Positions 16,879 through 23,349 of a stretch of 23,349 nt of DNA are shown in pieces. Numbering within the stretch: position 1 is the first letter of the stretch; every line of letters starts with the position of its first letter. This DNA comes from a virus, in the IMG/VR virus record IMGVR_UViG_3300046167_000197, positions 1-23,349 of that record. One strand, given 5' to 3'. The notes beneath the pieces were generated by a model. The model ran no database searches. It saw nothing but the letters and a program-made list of their open reading frames with translations, and was not told the origin of the DNA. Made by a program: the position numbers and the translations under genes.

Positions 16879-16911
16879 AAAAGGGTGTTGGGGGCAAGTT
16901 TCCCTGCCCCC
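16879..16911 (-). terminator. Intrinsic-type terminator after the capsid gene
   Basis: Ten bases past the capsid stop, GGGGGCA (16911-16905) pairs with TGCCCCC (16896-16890) around an 8-nt loop, followed by AACACCC and TTTT (16882-16879). The stem is strong, but the T-run is short and displaced, so partial termination is likely. A terminator straight after the coat gene lowers expression of downstream tail genes in many podoviruses. Confidence 0.65.
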
Positions 16912-16920
16912 GCTTGGCTA

Positions 16921-18210
16921 TTAGGCCAAGTTGTAGTTTGCTGTGATCAAGCCTTCTGGGCGCAAGATTTTGCGGCCATAGAGCTGGAGACCCCGAACAA
17001 TGTCTGCGAATGTTTCTGGTGAGCGGAAGCTCTCAGTTTTCGCAATTTGGTCAGCTACTGCTACTGAGGAGTCATGGCCTGCGACCAAAACACCGAAGTT
17101 AGTTGCAGAACCTGCAGAGGCAGATGTACCAGCGCCTGTACCTTTGTAAGGAAGGTTGTTGGACTGATATACACGGAAGCCACGGATGGTGCCGGGAAGG
17201 CGACCATTGCGTACTTCTGAATCGCCACCGAAATCTGAATTTACGAGCTTTGCGTCTTCGTCCATCAAGATCTCTTTGAACACCGGGTCAACGACGATCC
17301 AACGACCATCTGTGTCCACGTTAGCTGCGTCCATAAGACGAGCCATGCGGTTCAGAACAGCCAAAGGTGATGTCAAAGCACCAGCGCCGCCACCTGCAGT
17401 TACAGGAATGGAGTTAGCTGCGGTGGAACCACCGAAGGCACCTTGTGTCAGTTTGTTAGCTGCAAGCAATTCGTCGTTGCCTGCGGCTGCATTTGCTTTT
17501 GTACCTGCTGCTGCAGTACGAGCCGCCCATGCAGAACCGCTCCATGAGTAACCGGACATGTAGCCCAGAACGTCTTGGTCAAACGCATCACGCAGTTTGA
17601 AACCAGCACGGTCTGTTGCTAAATCCATGAACGAAACGTGGGAGTGCGCTTCCTCAATGTCATCTAAAGAAAACTGAAAATAGTTGCTCTGGTCAACAAT
17701 CATAGTGAAATCAATATCTTGCAAGTCTTGTGTCGCAAGCGTAGTGCCACGGGCATAAGAATTGATTGTGATTTCGGGTTCTTTAATAATTTTGCATTAT
17801 GTTCAGGCAAGTTCGCTAGTTTTTGCCCCGCTCTTTCGAGCCGCTACATGTCGCCATGCAGATCAGACTATATCACCATCCGCTAGGGATGCTCTGCGCT
17901 TCGAGCCGCTTGGCTCTACTCCATTTCTGGATAGTCGTTGAACCTTCCTCTTGCGAGGCTTGGCTGCTGATTGTCTCGTAGAGATGTCCCAGCAATTCAC
18001 AGAGTTATTCGATCAGGATCACTCCTGAAAGCCGCCAAAAAATTAAACGGAGTCGCCCATGTTAGCGATTTCGCCAGCATAGTCAGTGTTAGTAATATCT
18101 TCTACTACGGAAGAGTTACGGAAAGCCTTTTGGACTTTCTTGGAATAGATAACTGGTGAAAAGTTACCGTTTGGGAGGTTTGTGTACCCACCCGCTGATG
18201 GAAAAGCCAT
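16921..18210 (-). CDS. Major capsid protein, split by a group I intron: exons 18210-18047 and 17794-16921
   Basis: This is the HK97-fold-type coat protein that builds the head. Exon 1 (164 nt) starts at the ATG at 18210 with AAGGAG 8 nt upstream and encodes MAFPSAGGYTNLPNG through ...IANMGDS plus two bases of Val55. Exon 2 (874 nt) begins C-AAA-ATT and continues VKIIKEPEITINSYARG to TAA at 16921. Together they make 1038 nt, or 345 residues, a usual coat length. The joined stretch GDSVKIIKEPEITI is continuous in the manner of related podovirus coats, which read GDxVxIxKEPxIT here as I recall. Without splicing, codon 56 is TAA. An ATG at 17724 inside exon 2 could be mistaken for the start, giving 267 residues, but it lacks the conserved N-terminal region. 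Gene order (scaffold before, terminator after) fits. Confidence 0.88.
17795..18046 (-). ncRNA. Group I self-splicing intron (252 nt, no endonuclease ORF) in the capsid gene
   Basis: The RNA excises itself by two transesterifications started by guanosine. Visible pairings are as follows. P1: exon CCGU (18050-18047) with GCGG (18035-18032), giving the required U.G pair at the 5' splice site. P10: UUUUG (18040-18036) with exon-2 CAAAA (17794-17790). P2: CAGGA/UCCUG. P3: CUCUGU (18004-17999) with GCAGAG (17897-17892). P4: UGCUG (17994-17990) with CAGCA (17969-17965). P6a: CCUC-GCAA-GAGG. P7: GACUAU (17936-17931) with AUAGUC (17871-17866). P7.1: CCA-GAAA-UGG. P7.2: GAGCC-AAGC-GGCUC. P8: CAUCC/GGAUG. 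P9: UGCAUG-GCGA-CAUGUA. P9.1: GCUC-GAAA-GAGC. The last base is G (17795). The P7.1/P7.2 insertion suggests subgroup IA (IA2-like). No LAGLIDADG, GIY-YIG or HNH frame is present. Confidence 0.93.
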
Positions 18211-18496
18211 TGTAATATCTCCTTGTGAAATGGCAGGTCGGACTAACCGACAGACAAGACAGAAGGGAATTATTAAGTGGCAGTGCTGATGTTATGGGTG
18301 CGTATAAGATGCATCAGGCCATGATACAAATCTACGGGCCATACCACACTGGTAGACTAAAATTCTTAATTCTTCTGAGGGTAATAACAAACTAAGAGGT
18401 AGTCTTTAAAAGAGGCTCTGGTTTGTGAGAGATCATCTAAACAATCTCGTAGCTATCTTATGTAATAAGACAGGTAGAAGTTTGCTTGATATAATA

Positions 18497-18525
18497 ATTA
18501 TAGCACGTTTAGTATTAGTAGTAAA
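18497..18525 (-). promoter_or_regulatory. Sigma70-like promoter upstream of the capsid gene (proximal)
   Basis: TTTACT (18525-18520, 4 of 6 to consensus -35) is followed after 17 bp by a perfect TATAAT (18502-18497), reading toward the capsid gene. Transcripts from here would carry a leader of about 280 nt. Confidence 0.5.
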
Positions 18526-18564
18526 TAGCTATTACTATAACCTGACCCTAGTAGGGACAGCCCT

Positions 18565-18592
18565 AGCATATAAGTATTGATCAAGTTGTCAA
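18565..18592 (-). promoter_or_regulatory. Sigma70-like promoter upstream of the capsid gene (distal)
   Basis: TTGACA (18592-18587, perfect -35) is followed after 16 bp by TATGCT (18570-18565, 4 of 6 to TATAAT) in an AT-rich setting, reading toward the capsid gene. The -10 abuts a short stem-loop. Confidence 0.55.
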
Positions 18593-18619
18593 TAGTTAAT
18601 GTACTAGGACTGCCGTTAA

Positions 18620-19396
18620 TTACCGTGCGCCGCCGGTCATGTCGTAGGTGAATGCACCTTCAGTTCGCATGGCCTGAAGAATCGCTTCCTCATTGGCTTC
18701 ATACTCACGGTCAGACATACGGGCTACTTGGCTTTCGCTAAACTTAGCTTTGCCTGTTGCCGCAGGTGCTGCAGAGGTTGAACGCCCTACCGACTGTGCT
18801 GCAGATTTTTTGGAGGAAGACTTACGCTTACCTGTATCTGCTTTGTACAAATCGATGGCACGGGCTGCAGCCATTGCATCTGTGTTGTTCTTGTATAGCG
18901 CATCGCTAATATACAGAGGCTGCATTGTAACCCATTCATGGAATGCAGGGTCTTGCCTAATATCATTGAAGTCGGGATGCAGCTTCATTAGCTGTTGTTC
19001 CGCCTCTTTTTTGGTGAGCTTGTTTTCCAGATCTTTGAGATGGCCTAGACGCTTCTCACCCTCTTCAAGAGCTTCATTGGCACGTTTCCGTGCAATGGTG
19101 TCTACGATTTTGGAAACATCAGGATACTTCTTAGACCATGCCTCGATTTCATCATCAGTCTTGGGAAACTTAATCTGTCCCTTTGCTGCGCTATCAAGCT
19201 GTTCTTTGAGCTTCTCTAGCTCCTGATCCTTCTGGGACATCAACTGTTGGGTGTGTCGCCGCAGATCACCGTACCGCTTTTTGAATGAAGCCTCTTCTGG
19301 CTCTTTAGGTTCAGCATCTACTGATACCTGTGCTTCAAGTTCTTCAGAGTATTTGCTGTCAGCCTCAAACTCTTCTTTACGTTTATATTTGCTCAT
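18620..19396 (-). CDS. Capsid scaffolding protein
   Basis: Scaffolding proteins direct coat assembly into procapsids and then leave. This 258-residue product has the usual composition: very charged, rich in Lys/Glu/Gln, almost wholly helical, with no cysteine. A strong coiled coil covers about residues 45-70 (QQLMSQKDQELEKLKEQLDS) and another about 100-140. A Ser/Ala/Lys linker follows (about 195-220), and a short basic/acidic helical C-terminus of the type that usually binds the coat. The start ATG at 19396 has AAAGGA 7 nt upstream. It sits immediately before the major capsid gene, which is the standard place. The assignment rests on composition and synteny rather than on a conserved motif. 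Confidence 0.8.
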   Translation of the reverse strand: MSKYKRKEEFEADSKYSEELEAQVSVDAEPKEPEEASFKKRYGDLRRHTQQLMSQKDQELEKLKEQLDSAAKGQIKFPKTDDEIEAWSKKYPDVSKIVDTIARKRANEALEEGEKRLGHLKDLENKLTKKEAEQQLMKLHPDFNDIRQDPAFHEWVTMQPLYISDALYKNNTDAMAAARAIDLYKADTGKRKSSSKKSAAQSVGRSTSAAPAATGKAKFSESQVARMSDREYEANEEAILQAMRTEGAFTYDMTGGAR

Positions 19397-19410
19397 AGTT
19401 TTTCCTTTGG

Positions 19411-19436
19411 GGGCTTCACTCTTTGGTGAAGGTGGC
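19411..19436 (-). other. Hairpin between the acidic protein and the scaffold gene
   Basis: On the minus strand CTTCAC-CAAAGA-GTGAAG forms a 6-bp stem with a 6-nt loop, flanked by GGGC and CCCC that could extend it. No U-run follows, so it is not a standard intrinsic terminator. It lies just upstream of the scaffold Shine-Dalgarno and might be an RNA processing or stability element. Confidence 0.35.
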
Positions 19437-19444
19437 CCTCTAAA

Positions 19445-20185
19445 TCACACGATGAAAGTAACCTTTGGCTTCTTCACCATGCCGTACATGGAAGTCTTTT
19501 TGGAATAATCACTGTCTTTGTAATCATCTGTTTCGTTGACTTCCGGTTCCTCTTCGGAAACCTCCACAACTGCCTCTTCTACTACTTCACCCTCTGGTGT
19601 TTCGGCATCGTCTGAGGCTGTTTCTTCACAGCCTTCACACTCTTCATCCATACAAATTGGACACATGCCGTCTTCGACTGTTTCTCCGCCAGCCGCTTGG
19701 ATAAGGCCCATGGTATCCATAGCCATAAGCCCCATCTTTGCCTCTTCTTGCATATCCATGATGTGTTTTAGGCCATGCCATTTCACAACATCCGCAGGCA
19801 GAACGTATTCGCCTTGGGATATGTTAATATCAATATCGTCACGCACCTCTTCGGCAGAGGAACCCACAGGGATTGGGTTACCGGAGACAGGGTCTACTGG
19901 ACCCATCATGCCGCCGTGGTACATGTCTAGTTCATCTTCCTCAGAGGTGGCTTTCTGCACTGCCTCTGCACGGGTTTTTTCGTAAGAAGAAAGAGACCCG
20001 TCATTGTCCAGATCTGCTTTGTTTTCGTCTAATTGAAATTTATTATCTGCCATGTCTTCGCCTTCCGGGGTCATAATGCCTTTACGAGCTACCGCTAAAC
20101 CACCAAGGGCCATGCCTTCTGGATTGGCCTCTGCGTACTCTGGATAAGTAATCGTAATGTTGTGTGAGAAATCTGTGTCGTACAC
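19445..20185 (-). CDS. Acidic virion-type protein with an EF-hand-like loop and a C-x2-C-x4-C-x2-C cluster
   Basis: This frame is open from the C-terminal end of the SleB hydrolase domain (YDTDFSHNITITYPEYAEAN) into a distinct acidic module. A stand-alone start is plausible at the ATG at 20053, with GGAAGG 8 nt upstream, giving 202 residues. From that start, residues 14-25 (DLDNDGSLSSYE) match a calcium-binding EF-hand loop. A central segment, ISQGEYVLPADVVKWHGLKH, recurs in marine phage proteins as I recall. Cysteines 131, 134, 139 and 142 form a zinc-knuckle-like cluster, and the C-terminal third is Glu/Asp-rich. There is no stop between the hydrolase and this module, so in a repaired sequence they would form one ~510-residue protein. 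The function is unknown; a head-associated role fits the location before the scaffold. Confidence 0.7.
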   Translation of the reverse strand: MYDTDFSHNITITYPEYAEANPEGMALGGLAVARKGIMTPEGEDMADNKFQLDENKADLDNDGSLSSYEKTRAEAVQKATSEEDELDMYHGGMMGPVDPVSGNPIPVGSSAEEVRDDIDINISQGEYVLPADVVKWHGLKHIMDMQEEAKMGLMAMDTMGLIQAAGGETVEDGMCPICMDEECEGCEETASDDAETPEGEVVEEAVVEVSEEEPEVNETDDYKDSDYSKKTSMYGMVKKPKVTFIV

Positions 20186-20585
20186 CGGCTCTTGGCCTTC
20201 ATACCCACGGGTAAAGTATGCTTGCCGATGGTAATAGGGTCTGGGCCAGAGAAGTCCGTACCACGGGCCTTTGGTTGTAGCTTGTATTCTGAAAGAATGT
20301 ACGTCCGTCTACTGCGTCCTCTGCCCATCTGATAGTAATCAGCGAACTCAGCAGTGACCCTGTTGCAGATCCTCTTCTGGTACGGGGATGCTATAAACGT
20401 CACCATACTTACGGATCGGTTCAAACTCATCTGCAGGTCAGAAGCTCATCTACGGTGTCTGGGAAGCGTGAAGAGGCTAGTCGGTTGAAGATCACCCCAC
20501 GGACAGCGTTTCGGCCTTCTACGCCCTCCCCACGGGCTTCTGCCCATACCAGACGCTCAATCTTATCTGCATCCTCGTAGGGTAG
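20186..20585 (-). pseudogene. SleB-type cell wall hydrolase domain, broken by several single-base indels
   Basis: Read in consecutive frames this stretch gives a recognisable Hydrolase_2/SleB (PF07486-type) domain. It starts ERLVWAEARGEGVEGRNAVR with the presumed catalytic Glu of WAEARGE near 20540-20538, then GVIFNRL and FPDTVDELL. After one-base shifts come FEPIRKYGDVYSIPVPEEDL, VTAEFADYYQM, AEDAVDGRTFFQNTSYNQ, ARGTDFSGPDPITIG and YFTRGYEGQEPVYDTDFSHN. The family cleaves peptidoglycan; in a phage it would help genome entry or lysis. Apparent indels lie near 20436 (extra), 20359 (extra G), 20325 (extra G), 20271 (missing A) and 20218 (missing T). All can be explained as homopolymer-length changes, which suggests sequencing or assembly error, though true decay is possible. 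The last part of the domain continues into the next entry. Confidence 0.75.
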
Positions 20586-20978
20586 CTACTGTCTTTGGGA
20601 CGAGCCTTTGGGCGAGAGCTTGTTTCGACCATCAAGACCGCCCTCATCAAAAGCCCTTTTATTGTTCTGTAATATCTCAGAAGCCTCTTCAGGACTTGTC
20701 ATGTCTGTCATAGATTTATGAATTTCTGCGTCGAAATCTTCTAATTCTTGAACCGCATTGTCACCTGTACGGGTAGGCCAATCCACGCCGCTATCAATTG
20801 CAAAACGGGTAGCTTGTTCATCAGAAACTATTTCACCATCCCATACAGTGGGTATCAGAGTTTCGACCCCATCTATGTTTACTATGATGGTATTCACAGT
20901 CGCTAAGTTGCCGTCCTCAAGAGTTTTAGCTTTGCCCTTCGCAATGTTTAGGTAGTGATGCTCAGTAATAGCGTCCAT
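20586..20978 (-). CDS. N-terminal module upstream of a SleB hydrolase, 130 codons to an amber stop
   Basis: ATG at 20978 overlaps the previous stop. The first ~100 residues contain HHYLNIAKGKA, then ETLIPTVWDGEIVSDEQA and SGVDWPT, a pattern I associate with a small recurrent phage domain of unknown function. The last ten residues before the TAG at 20586 look out of frame. Reading past two presumed homopolymer-length errors (an extra G at 20605-20606 and a missing C at 20580-20582) removes the stop and joins this module directly to the hydrolase domain downstream, which is in the same net frame. It is therefore probably not an independent protein but the N-terminus of a multidomain one. It could also be a real stand-alone protein ending at this TAG. 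Confidence 0.6.
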   Translation of the reverse strand: MDAITEHHYLNIAKGKAKTLEDGNLATVNTIIVNIDGVETLIPTVWDGEIVSDEQATRFAIDSGVDWPTRTGDNAVQELEDFDAEIHKSMTDMTSPEEASEILQNNKRAFDEGGLDGRNKLSPKGSSQRQ

Positions 20979-21193
20979 TAGTCTGCACCCTTAATCACTT
21001 CATCACGAAGTGTTTTGAATCTACGAAGCTCTGTGATTGCCCCTTGAATTTCTAAAATTCGTTGTGGGTCTTTTTGTTTTTCTAGAAGGTCACGAAGGCC
21101 TTCAATTCTAGCTGCAACGTAATCGTGCAGTAGATCCATTTGCTCTTTGTTATTTACCAAAGGAAGCAATAGGCGATATAAATTCTTATCCAT
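20978..21193 (-). CDS. Hypothetical protein, 71 residues, helical
   Basis: ATG at 21193 is preceded by an AAGG Shine-Dalgarno with 7-8 nt spacing. The stop overlaps the next gene as TAATG. The product is highly charged and predicted almost wholly helical, with a heptad-like middle part (RIEGLRDLLEKQKDPQRILE) and no cysteines or membrane segment. Small helical proteins between portal and scaffold occur in many podoviruses and have been suggested to be assembly cofactors, but nothing here shows a specific role. I do not recognise a named family. Confidence 0.7.
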   Translation of the reverse strand: MDKNLYRLLLPLVNNKEQMDLLHDYVAARIEGLRDLLEKQKDPQRILEIQGAITELRRFKTLRDEVIKGAD

Positions 21194-21350
21194 TATTTAC
21201 CTTGAAACAGTACAACGCAATGTTGTTGGTAGTGACTAGAACACTCGCCTTAGTCATTTCTTCCATGCAGATTTTCTCGCTGGGATACTGACCTATCTGG
21301 TAATGCGTTACGTTGCTGTTCAGTACTTGAAAGAACAGAAGTACCCACAT
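21186..21350 (-). CDS. Small protein of 54 residues, translationally coupled to the portal
   Basis: ATG at 21350 overlaps the portal stop as TAATG, and the frame runs 54 codons to TAA at 21186-21188, overlapping the next start by 8 nt. The product begins with a short hydrophobic stretch (MWVLLFFQVL), which could be a signal or membrane-association segment too short for a sure call. It carries two cysteines, one in the middle (KICMEEM) and one near the end (ALYCFKV). Short proteins with a hydrophobic start and two cysteines are common in phage late regions, but I do not recognise a named family. The tight overlaps on both sides argue for a real gene filling what would otherwise be a 155-bp gap. 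Confidence 0.6.
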   Translation of the reverse strand: MWVLLFFQVLNSNVTHYQIGQYPSEKICMEEMTKASVLVTTNNIALYCFKVNNG

Positions 21351-23349
21351 TACTGAGGCTGTCCTTGTGGCGGCTGCGGTACGTTCCCGCCGTTGTCCCC
21401 ACCACCTGCGCCTGTGAAGCCGGGAGCGCCCGGTTCTGGTGCGCCACCCGGTGCGATATTACCGTTGCCGTTGCCTGTAGGGTCTTGTGGGGAAGGTGCG
21501 CCACCTGGTGCCGGTGCAGCTTGTGCTGGATCAGGCTGGGGCATCATTGCTTGGATCTCAGCCATCATCTTGGCTTGGATCATCGCTTCCCGTGGATCGT
21601 TCATAATCTTGTCTTCATCTAGGTCCATAGACGCTGCAAGCTCACGCAAGATGAAGTCGTACTTAACAAACGGGGCCATCTGTTGATTGGCGGTCATCTG
21701 CATAAACTGTAGCAGACGCTGACTGCGGATCTCATTGCGCATCAAGCTTTCTGTGCCACGGGCTTTAACCGTAAGATCACCTTTGGTGTATTGCTGATCG
21801 AAGTTGAATTGCATGTTGAAAGCGAAGAGTGCCTTACCCAGAGGTGACAGAAGGTAGTCATCTAGATTGCGCACAACCGCTTTAATGTTCTGTGCGGCTG
21901 CACCCATCAACATGGACATACCAGAGGCTGTACGACCAACCCCCATCACACCGCCAGCACCGTGGCTGTAGGACGGGATACCAGTAGCCTCATCAGATAG
22001 CTGCCGTGCCTTATCGAACATCATTAGAAGTTCTTGGCTGACGTTAGGGAACTTGGTGCCAAAAATGGCCTGTCCGGGTGCGCCAGCCTGTCTCCGAAAC
22101 ACCTTGCCGGGGTACACAGAAAGATCCTGACCCGGTACTAGGTTGGTCTCATCAATCTCAATAAGTAGGTTACCAGACAACGCACCGTTATCTACAGCCA
22201 TCCGCATGAAGCCGTTCATCAGAAGCTGTGTGTCTTCCATATTCTCTGCTACGCCAATGCCGAAGAACCCGTAGGGGTTTAGCTCATAAGGCACTGCAGA
22301 GTATGGGATGCGTGTAGGTGTGAAGGGGTTGATTACCAGACGCAGGATCTGACCATTACAAATCCATACGTTGACCTGTACTTCATCACGATCTTCTACC
22401 TCATCGGGTAATTCGATGTCAGCCTGTTCAGCAAGCTCAGTATCCAGCACACCCCAATACTCAAGAACCTCATAGCGGTCGGGGCTTTCAGAGTTATTGC
22501 TCTCATCAAGAGCATCTTCCCAATACTCACGTTGGTACTGTGGACCGTACTCAATAGCCAGTTCGATGCTCTCATCACGGAAGTGTGGGCGGCGTTTAAG
22601 GCTACGAAGTTGGGTACGGTTCAGACGGTGACGCTGTATAGTAAACTCAGCTTCAGCCATGTTTCGGGCGTCTGGATCGGGGTATAGATCCCAGATAGAC
22701 ACATACTCCACTTTGGGAATAGTTTCAAACAAAGGATCATAATTACCCCCATCATCCCAGCGGGGATATTCTTTGTCGAATGCAAATGGACCCTTCAAGA
22801 TACCTGTACCAAACAGGCAGGTCTCAAAGGCTACAGACCGCAGATGCTTAGAGGCGTTGGTTTCGTCCAACTGATCGTGCATCTTGCGTTCCATGCTCTG
22901 GGCGGCAAGTTTTGCAGGCTCAAAGTAGATAGCAGAAGGTGAATCCCCTGTACCCATCTCTAATTCGTCGGCAATAGGCTCTAATTTGTCCTTATATGGC
23001 CCCAAATCCTTCTCAATGTCGGGGCGGGCAATAGGACGCTTGGGTGTGTACTGTACACCGGCCATTTCCTCTACTTTTTCAGAAGTAATGGCATTTGGGT
23101 CGTAATTAACCGCACCAGCAACATTAGAGGGGTACTTACGGCTTTCAATACCCACTGGAAACTTAGAACCGGCGAATAATACGTCTACAACTTGCGCATA
23201 TGCAGCCAAAACCTTGGTTTTAGTGATCTTAACAAAGGCTTGGGACTTTTCTGTATCAGTAAACTGCACTTCGGGACCGTAAAGACCACGGTAGTTGCGG
23301 TATGACATCAACCAACGCTCTTCATCGGACAAGCGGTGGTCTTTTGACT
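21350..23349 (-). CDS. Portal (head-tail connector) protein, N-terminus outside window
   Basis: The portal ring sits at one capsid vertex, where DNA enters and leaves and where the tail attaches. About 666 codons are visible. A TTG at 23332 could be read as a start, but the frame stays open to the window edge (preceding codons S-K-D-H-R-L), so the real start most likely lies outside. Residues are mixed alpha/beta with charged helices, including stretches such as FVKITKTKVLAAYAQVVDVL near the start and a long helical region in the last third. The final ~60 residues are a low-complexity Pro/Gly/Ala/Gln tail. The size (over 660 residues), the position ahead of scaffold and capsid genes, and overall similarity to portals of marine podoviruses as I recall them support the call. 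The stop TAA overlaps the next start (TAATG). Confidence 0.82.
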   Translation of the reverse strand, partial: SKDHRLSDEERWLMSYRNYRGLYGPEVQFTDTEKSQAFVKITKTKVLAAYAQVVDVLFAGSKFPVGIESRKYPSNVAGAVNYDPNAITSEKVEEMAGVQYTPKRPIARPDIEKDLGPYKDKLEPIADELEMGTGDSPSAIYFEPAKLAAQSMERKMHDQLDETNASKHLRSVAFETCLFGTGILKGPFAFDKEYPRWDDGGNYDPLFETIPKVEYVSIWDLYPDPDARNMAEAEFTIQRHRLNRTQLRSLKRRPHFRDESIELAIEYGPQYQREYWEDALDESNNSESPDRYEVLEYWGVLDTELAEQADIELPDEVEDRDEVQVNVWICNGQILRLVINPFTPTRIPYSAVPYELNPYGFFGIGVAENMEDTQLLMNGFMRMAVDNGALSGNLLIEIDETNLVPGQDLSVYPGKVFRRQAGAPGQAIFGTKFPNVSQELLMMFDKARQLSDEATGIPSYSHGAGGVMGVGRTASGMSMLMGAAAQNIKAVVRNLDDYLLSPLGKALFAFNMQFNFDQQYTKGDLTVKARGTESLMRNEIRSQRLLQFMQMTANQQMAPFVKYDFILRELAASMDLDEDKIMNDPREAMIQAKMMAEIQAMMPQPDPAQAAPAPGGAPSPQDPTGNGNGNIAPGGAPEPGAPGFTGAGGGDNGGNVPQPPQGQPQ

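Larger units (their letters stand above)
18211..18619 (-). other. Gene-free 409-bp leader region ahead of the capsid gene
   Basis: No convincing coding frame exists here on either strand. The longest minus-strand ATG frames are only a few codons, and the plus-strand ones lack ribosome sites. The region is AT-rich compared with its neighbours. It holds two sigma70-like promoters (separate entries) and an inverted repeat CCTAGTA/TACTAGG (18602-18608 and 18548-18554) that encloses the upstream promoter. A short stem TAGGG-CTGT-CCCTA (18565-18552) overlaps that promoter's -10. Downstream is a ~290-nt untranslated leader ending in the capsid ribosome site AAGGAG 8 nt before the ATG. Confidence 0.6.

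Noticed and set aside
17971-18159. Plus-strand 62-codon frame across the intron and exon 1
   Set aside because: It is antisense to both the ribozyme and capsid exon 1, has no ribosome site, and shows no homing-endonuclease motif.
17724-18210. Reading the capsid interruption as a frameshift, pseudogene or insertion sequence
   Set aside because: The 252-nt insert has no transposase or terminal repeats, and its group I pairings explain both its ends and the exact frame restoration.
19411-19436. Hairpin before the scaffold gene as an intrinsic terminator
   Set aside because: The stem is short and no U-run follows.
20095-20430. Separate 111-codon gene between the hydrolase fragments
   Set aside because: Only part of this frame (ADYYQM, ARGTDFSGPDPITIG) matches the hydrolase; the remainder is out-of-frame translation caused by the indels.
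21250-21504. 84-codon minus-strand frame overlapping the end of the portal
   Set aside because: It is an alternate-frame shadow of the Pro/Gly-rich portal tail without its own ribosome site.

Overview
This window is part of the late, virion-building half of a tailed phage genome. Every supported gene lies on the minus strand, so transcription runs from high to low coordinates. Genes are packed with TAATG or ATGxxxTGA-type stop/start overlaps. The order is portal, scaffold, major capsid protein, adaptor, nozzle, fibre and adhesins, tail-assembly chaperone, internal proteins and lysis. This is the plan of a short-tailed (podovirus-type) phage mixing T7-like and P22-like elements; I see no tail sheath, tape measure or baseplate gene. 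Many proteins resemble families I know mainly from marine metagenomic phages, but the sequence alone does not fix the host. No integrase, tRNA, CRISPR array or transposon is visible.

Layout, in transcription order. (1) 23349-19445: portal (5' end outside the window), a 54-residue small protein, a 71-residue protein, then a region encoding an N-terminal module, a SleB-type cell wall hydrolase and an acidic EF-hand/cysteine-cluster module. The hydrolase part is broken by several single-base, mostly homopolymer-length indels. If repaired, the region reads as one frame of about 510 residues. (2) 19396-16921: scaffold; a 409-bp gene-free region with two sigma70-like promoters; the major capsid gene; and a terminator just after it. 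(3) 16865-14533: head-tail adaptor and tail nozzle. (4) 14530-7347: a long repetitive tail fibre, two tandem paralogous adhesin-like proteins, an 89-residue protein and a Phage_tail_APC-type chaperone. (5) 7266-5398: a GNAT-like protein and a coiled-coil virion protein. (6) 5387-4237: endolysin with a C-terminal membrane segment, then an overlapping inner/outer spanin pair. (7) 4237-1: a protein ending in a Peptidase_S74 chaperone domain, two acidic proteins, and a large internal protein running off the window and apparently split by a one-base frameshift near 905.

The main discovery is in the capsid gene. Its N-terminal 54 codons (18210-18047) are separated from the rest (17794-16921) by 252 nt that fold as a compact group I self-splicing intron. 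P1, P3, P4, P6a, P7, P8, P9 and P10 can all be drawn, the last intron base is G, and splicing restores an exact 345-residue frame. The intron carries no homing endonuclease. Unspliced translation hits a stop at once, so capsid production should depend on ribozyme activity.
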